Source: Plantago elongata
Taxonomy: Eukaryota > Streptophyta > Magnoliopsida > Lamiales > Plantaginaceae
Direction: 5' to 3'
NCBI GenBank assembly: GCA_036897095.1
Contig: JAYMSP010000999.1
Span: 1 to 37,796 of the forward strand
Length of the DNA stretch: 37,796 bases
Position numbers and translations under genes: made by a program. The notes below the pieces were generated by a model, which saw only the letters and a program-made list of their open reading frames with translations, made no database searches and had not been told where the DNA came from. Within the stretch, counting starts at the first letter, position 1; each line of letters starts with the position of its first letter. Positions 31,490-37,796 of the stretch are shown piece by piece.

Positions 31490-33405
31490 ACTGACTTTGA
31501 ACATCATTGATTAGGTGATCTGCTTAAGGAAAGCAGAGGACTTATCAAATATTTTAGTGAGATTAGGAGAAGATTTGGAAAAACTATGGCAAAATATTTA
31601 TGCTCTGTCACGTTTTTGTCCAAACGTGTGAATCTACTGGCCCTTTTGGATAGGTAAGAAAAATGGTGATTTCAGCTCAGCTACTTGTTTTAATTTGGCA
31701 AGAAAAATGGAGATTTGTGTAATGTTAATGGTTCACCACAAAATGTGGAGAGGTTTTTGCGGTTTGGTGTTATAACTAATTAACTAGGTATACAAGTAAT
31801 ACTCTAGTTCACGTCTACCGCAAGGGTCGGAGACAATCCCCTATATATGACCCTAATACATCAAATCATATCATGCTCAAGGATCACACCACTAATTAAC
31901 CGATCGAGAACCAGCTCAATAAACGATATGATTACTTATACAAACATCTATATGATTATTTATATAAACATTTCATTGTTACGATATTATTTACTTTAAA
32001 CTGGAACCCGTATGATTTATTCGAGAAATAATTAGAAATGAAGTAATTCATACTCATATCATAAACATTGCTGATCCGTATATCATTTAAGATGTGACCG
32101 GACTCATTTGGGCTTGAAGTTTCAATTGCGCTCATCCCTTTTTCAAAACCGTAAGTGCCACTCAAGTCCAAAGTCCGAACCATTTTCAATTTTTGGACTA
32201 TATTAACTAGTTCATTTTTTCCAATTTTATCTATGCGTATTTTCAATTATTACAGATGTGATGGTTTTTAAGAATAATTGTTCTAGTGAATTTTACCTCT
32301 TTGACCATTTAATGACTTTTAAAAATCGACATTCCGCTAAATTCTACATAGTTTATACTTTTAATAAAATTTCATTTTCGACGTTCGAATAGAGTCGTAT
32401 TTGATTCCAATCTATTTCTGTTTTTAGATACAATATTATAATTGTAATGTTTTGACTAAATTCATAATCAATCGCTAATCAATCACCATATAACTTATTC
32501 TCCATTCAGAGAAAATATTATCCATTTTGGAGATTGAACCCGTGACCTTTTATATACGAAATGTCATTCTTCCATTTTCAGCTTGCCACTCGACTATAGA
32601 CACTTTAACATTCTGGTGTATTCTTATGAAACCAAAAACTAAAATTGGGCTAGAAAGCCTAGAATCCACTCAAATCACACACCACAGTCCACCTCGAGGG
32701 TTAGCGTGGTTACTCTTTGGCAGCTCTTCGGATGAAATGTTGGTCTTATTGTACCAATACATGTCCTTTCTTGCACATTTTAACTTACTCGTGTATGAAT
32801 CTTGAGACTTTATAGTTGGTCACTCATCTTGCTTTTTAAATTTTTATATGTTGATTTTCGAATAGAAAGTACCATATTTATAATAGTAGTATTTTTTCCA
32901 CTTTGACTTTAGATTTTGAAACGTTAAATTATTGTACCGAATCATGATTGGTCCCGATCCCAAATTTAGTCATATGCTCATTGACACATAGTCATCATGC
33001 ATGGTGACATTATAGAGGGACCGTTCGTTTGTTTGCCCATAGGATTTTCCAATAAGCCGGTGGGTTACTCGGAGAGTTTAGTCATAGGCTTATAGTCATC
33101 ATGATGACATTATTATAGTGATATGTGTATAATTATTACGTGCTTTGGAAACTGAAACTTACAAATTCCAAGGCTTGTCATTACGTTTACTGTCCAGTTG
33201 TTAGTTTTTTACAAACTCTAAGTGGAATACTGGAATTAAATAATGATTTAGAATGAACTTATACAGTAAGTACTAAGTACTCCATTTGTTATAACCTTCT
33301 TGAAGAATTAAATATGGTAATTCCAAATCTAGGCCAGGAATATGCAGAACTGACTTGAATCTGTAACACTTTCTTATTTTTTATTTCTTATAATACACAC
33401 TCGAG
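31490..33405. other. Gene-free stretch upstream of the thioesterase gene
   Basis: No supported gene. The frames at 31956-32246 and 32527-32805 have no recognisable domain. A segment near 32960-33119 has partly repeated phrases (TAGTCATCATG twice, GACATTAT twice) around GGGACCGTTCGTTTG, text seen at some MITE tips, but no element could be bounded. Proximal sequence should include the thioesterase promoter. Confidence 0.45.
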
Positions 33406-33689
33406 TGTGAATAAACATATATTAGTTATACTAGTTAATGAATGCATAAATAGATTAATAATATTAATAGGTAATATGAGTTAGAGGGTGAGAAGTTACA
33501 AGGTAGTTGATGAAGATTTTTATATAGATAAGTAGTGGAGATGGTATATCTCTTAATATCAATTTCCACTTGTATAAATACCACATATTTGCATTCTCAT
33601 TATATACAACACACAAGTGAACTATGAACTCTCTTTTATCTCTATTAACTCTTTACTCTCTTCATGTTCTTCTCTCTTTTTCTCTCAAC
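33406..33689 (+). repeat. 5' LTR of the old copia element
   Basis: It begins TGTGAATAAACATATATTAG and ends in the CT-rich run TTTTTCTCTCAAC before the primer site. Blocks shared with 36774-37006 include ATAAATAGATTAATA, GTTACAAGGTAGT, AAGTAGTGGAG and CACTTGTATAAAT. The last is a TATA-like promoter element. Confidence 0.8.
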
Positions 33690-33691
33690 GC

Positions 33692-33706
33692 GTTATCAGC
33701 ACGATA
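33692..33706 (+). other. Primer-binding site of the old copia element
   Basis: TTATCAGCACGATAG follows the left LTR within three bases. TTATCAGCACGA next to an LTR is a recurrent arrangement in plant copia elements, thought to pair with an internal part of the initiator tRNA. Confidence 0.55.
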
Positions 33707-36249
33707 GTGCTCAACCAACTGATAGAAAATGTGCACTACGATCCGAAAGGAAAAGCTAAAGAAGAAGAGAGTTTCAATTGACAATGAATGATGATGATCA
33801 TAAATAAGAGATTTCTTATTATATCATCTCTTATCTCTCAATCTCATATACGTTGATTCATTTTATTATTTTATGTTTGTGATTATATACTAATAAGTTC
33901 TTTTGTTTTTTGTAGTTTCATCCTAAAGATACATGAAACAACCTTAATCGATGGCATACTCATGATGACATACTTAAGATCATGGCAAGAAATTTTGATC
34001 GGAGATGACATGTGATCAGTTACAAGTTTCGAGTCATGGAGCTAACATATGAATAATGCAATCAATGGAGCTACATATTCTTTGAAAAGATAATGTTATA
34101 ACTTATCATCTTTTGAAGATAAGTGCTATTTCGTTCATAATTTACTTCCTTTAAGATTCTTTTTTCTCATCATATGGTATTATCTAACCACTCTAATTTT
34201 ATTTTTAGTGGTGAAATATATCCAAACTCATATTTTGGAAGAACGCTTTTCAAGCGATGATACAATACAAAACCATATTCTCTAAAGTGAATATGTGATA
34301 TAATTATAAAGCCAAGAGAAGACACAAATGATATATTTCTTCACAATCAACGATGAAAATTTAAAAGGTTGAATATTTTACCATTAAAGATCCGCAAATC
34401 TTAATTCTTATTATATAACCACCAAAAGTGGTACAATGATTGATGGTTGTTAAAATATATGTTCGCATACATATCATGGACTATGATAAATTCATTTGTT
34501 TATGGATCAAATGTTCTAGCTTTGTTTAGCTAGTCAAAAATGAAATGTCCACCTATACTAAAAAATGACATTATTGATGTGATGCAAATATAGTAAAAAA
34601 TAACCAGCTCGCGTAGTTGAAAGATGGTGATTTAAATAAAATAAAAAAAAGGATAACCACTATTTGATCTATACAAGTGCATTCATGATCACACCACAAG
34701 AGGTGTTTGAAAAAGGAAAAAAAAAAGTTTTAAACTTTGCTTGAAAGATCATGGTCAATTTATAAAAATTGATTCTTCTTATTCCTTGAAGTGAATGTGA
34801 ACATTTTGTTTGTTTATAAATGCATCAAACACCAAAAGCAAGCATAAAATAGAACTCATCAACCTCAAGTTGTGAGAAAATATGCAATTTGATGAGACAA
34901 ATTAGGCCATGCGGTTATAACTTAACCGTTTATGTGAAACCTGAAGTTTCCATATGATTATGTGTTAAAAGCTATCGCGTGTTGTATTTATTATTATGGC
35001 ATGACATAACACTGAGATTAAGCTTGGAAATGAAGATCTTGAAGTAACTTTTAAAGTTGACAGCTATTGATGTATACGTGGACTTTACCCACAAGTATGA
35101 TCTTCAATTTGAGGGCAATTTTTTTTTCCAGCTCAAGAAAATTTAACCGTGCAAATATATTGACTCCTTATCATATTGTTCTCCGCAGAGAACTAACGCT
35201 TGAAGCATACACAAGTTGTATGCATACATCAATTTTTAAGTTGGGCATTAAATTTTAATGAGCCCTTGTTTTCCAGCTTAAGAGAGGAATAACATGAATA
35301 AGCTGGTAAAAATTCGTAGAGCGAATTGATCCCACATATTCGAAAGTTCAAACTCGAACTAAAGATTCAGCTTCATGTTACAATATCAAGATATGTTCAA
35401 ACATGAAATTTTATGATTTGAATGTTAACCAGCTAAGATCCTATTTTGAGGCTTACAGAGTTACATATCAATAATAGAATGACATATGATGAACATTAAG
35501 ATATCTTGCCTATTATACCAATGATTCATCCACCTCAGTGATATTGGTTCCAGTACTAAGTACAATACAAGAAAAATGGCAACAATAAAACAGTTGGTAC
35601 TCCTAAAGAGTAATGTATGCCATAAAAGACATAGATATCTTAATTATAATACATTGCACATACGCAATGTAATGGTACCTACAAAAATATTCAAATATCA
35701 ATTATCAATACTGACTTGAAAAATCTAAGAAACATATTTGAAATAGCGGTATACGTGGAACCGATAAATGAATAAGCATATGCAAAATTCGATGGACATG
35801 TAAATGAGGATCTTACATGTGAGTCCATTCGGTGACATCATGATGATAAAAATGAGCTCATCGACCAGAAGTCCTTTTGATTAAATGAATTCGAAACACC
35901 GACACATTTTGAATTACAAGTCATATATTTTCAGAAATTTCAATGAGGGGAGATATAATCTCCGCCACTTAGTCCCGAGGAGACTGAATATATCGTGTTA
36001 GCATACATGGATTGAATGACTAAAGTTCTTAGGGAACTAATGTTTCATATGTGAAACTTCTATACTCATATCAAAATCAACTTCATGTTGATAAAGTACA
36101 AAATGGTATTCACCGCAGTGAACTATTAAAATATAAGTCAAAATTCTCAATACTCATGAAAATTAATATTGGTTATACCAATATTAGTTCAACCTGAAGT
36201 TTGAGCATATGAAGGAGATAATGATTGAAAATCATTGTGCATCACATGA

Positions 36250-36735
36250 GCAATTGTAGCACTCTTTTTTCATTCGACTAAGTTTTTATCCCACTGGATT
36301 TTTTCTAGCAAGGTTTTTAACTAGGCAACATTATCCATGTCTTTGATACATGTGATAAGGTCATGAAACTTATTGGTCAAACCATACAATATTATGAAGT
36401 GATGTTATGAACATTGAAACTACATGATGTTTCAAGTATTTGACAAGTTATTCCACATGAAGGCGAGCTACATATTACAAAAGTTCTTCTCCGCCATCAT
36501 CTATGAGAAGAAAATTCCATTCAAGTACAAAAGATTTGAAGATTTGCTCACCAGATCATATCAAACATCATCATTTGAGAAGATGATCCAGAAGATTGGA
36601 ATTGCAGTTGTTTGAAGAGTACAATGGTGCATTGATCATGGTAGTTGGATACGCACTGCACTATATTCCCCTTGACTAGGGTGTTGTCCCGCTGGATTTT
36701 TCTTAACAAACTTTAATGAGGTAGTATATCTCTCG
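36250..36735 (+). repeat. Repeated copia 3' untranslated phrase
   Basis: The phrase GACTA(A/G)G(T/G)(T/G)TT...(T)CCC(A/G)CTGGATTTTT(C/T)(T)TA occurs near 36277-36308 and again near 36673-36706. Both copies are followed by A-(A/G)-C-TTTAA text. It resembles the conserved non-coding stretch between pol and the 3' LTR of several plant copia elements. Finding it on both sides of the RNase H tail suggests a local duplication or two nested remnants. Confidence 0.55.
36424..36615 (+). pseudogene. copia RNase H C-terminal remnant
   Basis: The open frame ends FKYKRFEDLLTRSYQTSSFEKMIQKIGIAVV. The second half matches the pattern ADLFTK-LP-STFEK-IG of the copia RNase H tail, with substitutions at nearly every second position. 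It is a fragment, not a gene. Confidence 0.65.
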
Positions 36736-36773
36736 CGTACCAACATCATCAACTACCGTACATTCAAGGAGAG

Positions 36774-37006
36774 TGTTATGGATAAATATACATTATTTGT
36801 ACTAGTTAATAGATGAATAAATAGATTAATAGTGTTAGTAGTTAATATGAGTTGGTGGATGAGAGGTTACAAGGTAGTGGGTAAAGACTTTAATATAGAC
36901 AAGTAGTGGAGTCTTGTATCTTCATATCAATTCTCACTTGTATAAATAATGAACTCTCCATTCTCTTTATTATACTCTCTATTCTCTTCTCTCTTTTTCT
37001 CTCAAC
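36774..37006 (+). repeat. 3' LTR of the old copia element
   Basis: It begins TGTTATGGATAAATATACAT directly after the purine run and ends TTTTTCTCTCAACA. It is about 50 bp shorter than the left LTR, lacking the ACACAAGTGAACTATG region, and diverged throughout, which indicates an insertion much older than the 24.75-28.01 kb element. Confidence 0.8.
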
Positions 37007-37085
37007 ACACTCCATTTCATTTGAGCAGGATTACATGAATTTACTACTGCATGATCAATATGGCCAAAAGTCTCTGCACAAATAG

Positions 37086-37156
37086 TTTTTTAAACGGTAA
37101 AGGTGATTTAAACTCCTAATCTATTAATTGGAGGTGAATCAGATTACGAGCTACAT
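37086..37156 (-). mobile_element. Short SINE, minus orientation
   Basis: Reverse-complemented it reads TGTAGCTCGTAATCTGATTC, CCTCCAATTAATAGATTAGG, AGTTTAAATCACC, TTTACCGTTTAAAAAA. This is the same order of blocks as the copy at 29026-29110. Confidence 0.55.
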
Positions 37157-37796
37157 TTCATTGACTATCTATAAATAGTAAATACACTCAATCTTTTTTT
37201 TTTTTTTTTTGGTTACGCGATTTTATGAAATTTCCTTTTAATTATGAAACCCCACATGTTTCTTTTATAAGGTGTCATATTCGTCTCAATCAATCTTAAA
37301 CTGGCCAGTTAAAGGCATTGACTGAAAAGCCTGATCAAACCTGAATATCATGGTCCAAAAGAAGACTTTAACTTTTAATATACTCACATCTGATTTCAAA
37401 GCTTAATACACATATTTGACCATCTAATACAAACAAAAAATGTTAGACACATGACAATTTTTATTAAATGCAATATTTTAATATATTATAAATTAATATA
37501 AAATTATATTAATTTATAAAATAATTCCATCAATTTTAAAATATTATAATTTTATCCAAAAATATTTTTATTAATGCATTTGAACTCTCTAACATGCGTC
37601 TTTCTCTTCGAATCTTTAAACAAAAATAATTAATGAATACGAGGAGGTTATGATTTTTAAACAATCATAATAAAATTAAAGAATAATATAAAAATAAATA
37701 AATTCAAATTTAATCAAATCATTCATACTAAATTAATATTTTTAATTTTTTAATTAAAAAAATACTAAACAGGTTGTTTGGCAACCCTCAGGGCTG
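37157..37796. other. AT-rich gene-free end of the window
   Basis: It contains a T run of about 18 bases (around 37194-37211) and AT-rich sequence with no coding signal or recognised repeat. Confidence 0.6.

Larger units (their letters stand above)
33406..37006 (+). mobile_element. Old, decayed Ty1/copia LTR retrotransposon
   Basis: Two diverged direct repeats of about 284 and 233 bp bound a 3.1-kb interior. The left LTR is followed by TTATCAGCACGATAG (a copia-type primer site) and the right LTR preceded by CATTCAAGGAGAG (purine tract). Near the 3' end a frame carries KYKRFEDLLTRSYQT then SSFEKMIQKIGI, resembling the DLFTK...FEKM-IGM C-terminus of copia RNase H. The rest of gag-pol is eroded beyond confident reading. 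CACTC occurs immediately after the right LTR and a few bases before the left one, a possible target duplication. Confidence 0.75.

Noticed and set aside
32527..32805. 92-codon plus-strand frame
   Set aside because: No recognisable domain. The GATTGAACCCGTGACC text near its start looks like a tRNA-derived repeat B-box in reverse rather than coding sequence.
1..37796. tRNA, rRNA or CRISPR-like structures
   Set aside because: No complete cloverleaf, rRNA-like block or regular repeat-spacer array was seen; polymerase-III boxes occur only in SINE-like fragments.

Overview
This is a nuclear eudicot plant fragment. It is AT-rich, its genes carry GT-AG introns, and it holds plant-specific families (a leucine-rich-repeat receptor kinase, a steroleosin-type dehydrogenase, HVA22, a FATB thioesterase) separated by plant retrotransposons and MITEs. 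I cannot name the species from sequence alone. Four intact multi-exon protein genes can be modelled, and every one closes in frame across its splice sites.

Layout. 1-6.0 kb: gene-free, with a SINE-like unit, a Stowaway-like MITE, a perfect-stem hairpin and an ~850-bp MITE with long terminal inverted repeats. 6.08-11.67 kb (+): an intact 1197-residue LRR receptor-like kinase with a non-RD kinase (HCD), four exons and a GC-AG last intron; its second exon is exactly three 24-residue LRRs. 12.1-15.4 kb: a LINE-like 3' tail, a decayed copia end with a recognisable RNase H remnant, and a 5'-truncated LINE with an RT zinc-binding domain. 15.7-18.5 kb: a TTA microsatellite, a CACTA-like end, a degenerate tandem repeat and a hAT-like MITE. 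18.8-18.95 kb (+): a short cysteine-rich exon with a defensin-like spacing. 19.26-21.44 kb (-): a six-exon steroleosin/HSD1-like dehydrogenase, 351 residues. 22.14-24.03 kb (-): a five-exon HVA22-like gene, 143 residues, with a 27-nt microexon. 24.75-28.01 kb (-): a defective Ty1/copia element with two 127-bp LTRs, lacking most of gag and carrying its protease/pre-integrase block in inverted orientation. 28.0-29.1 kb: MITE and SINE pieces. 29.74-31.4 kb (-): a six-exon FATB-type acyl-ACP thioesterase. 33.4-37.0 kb (+): a much older copia element. The last 0.8 kb is AT-rich and gene-free.

How the genes may relate: three consecutive minus-strand genes encode proteins tied to lipids or ER membranes (an oil-body dehydrogenase, an ER-shaping ABA-responsive protein and a plastid fatty-acid-releasing thioesterase). 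ACGT-core ABA-response-like sites lie upstream of the first two. They are separately transcribed plant genes and the shared theme may be chance. The receptor kinase looks like an immune-type receptor and is unrelated to them.
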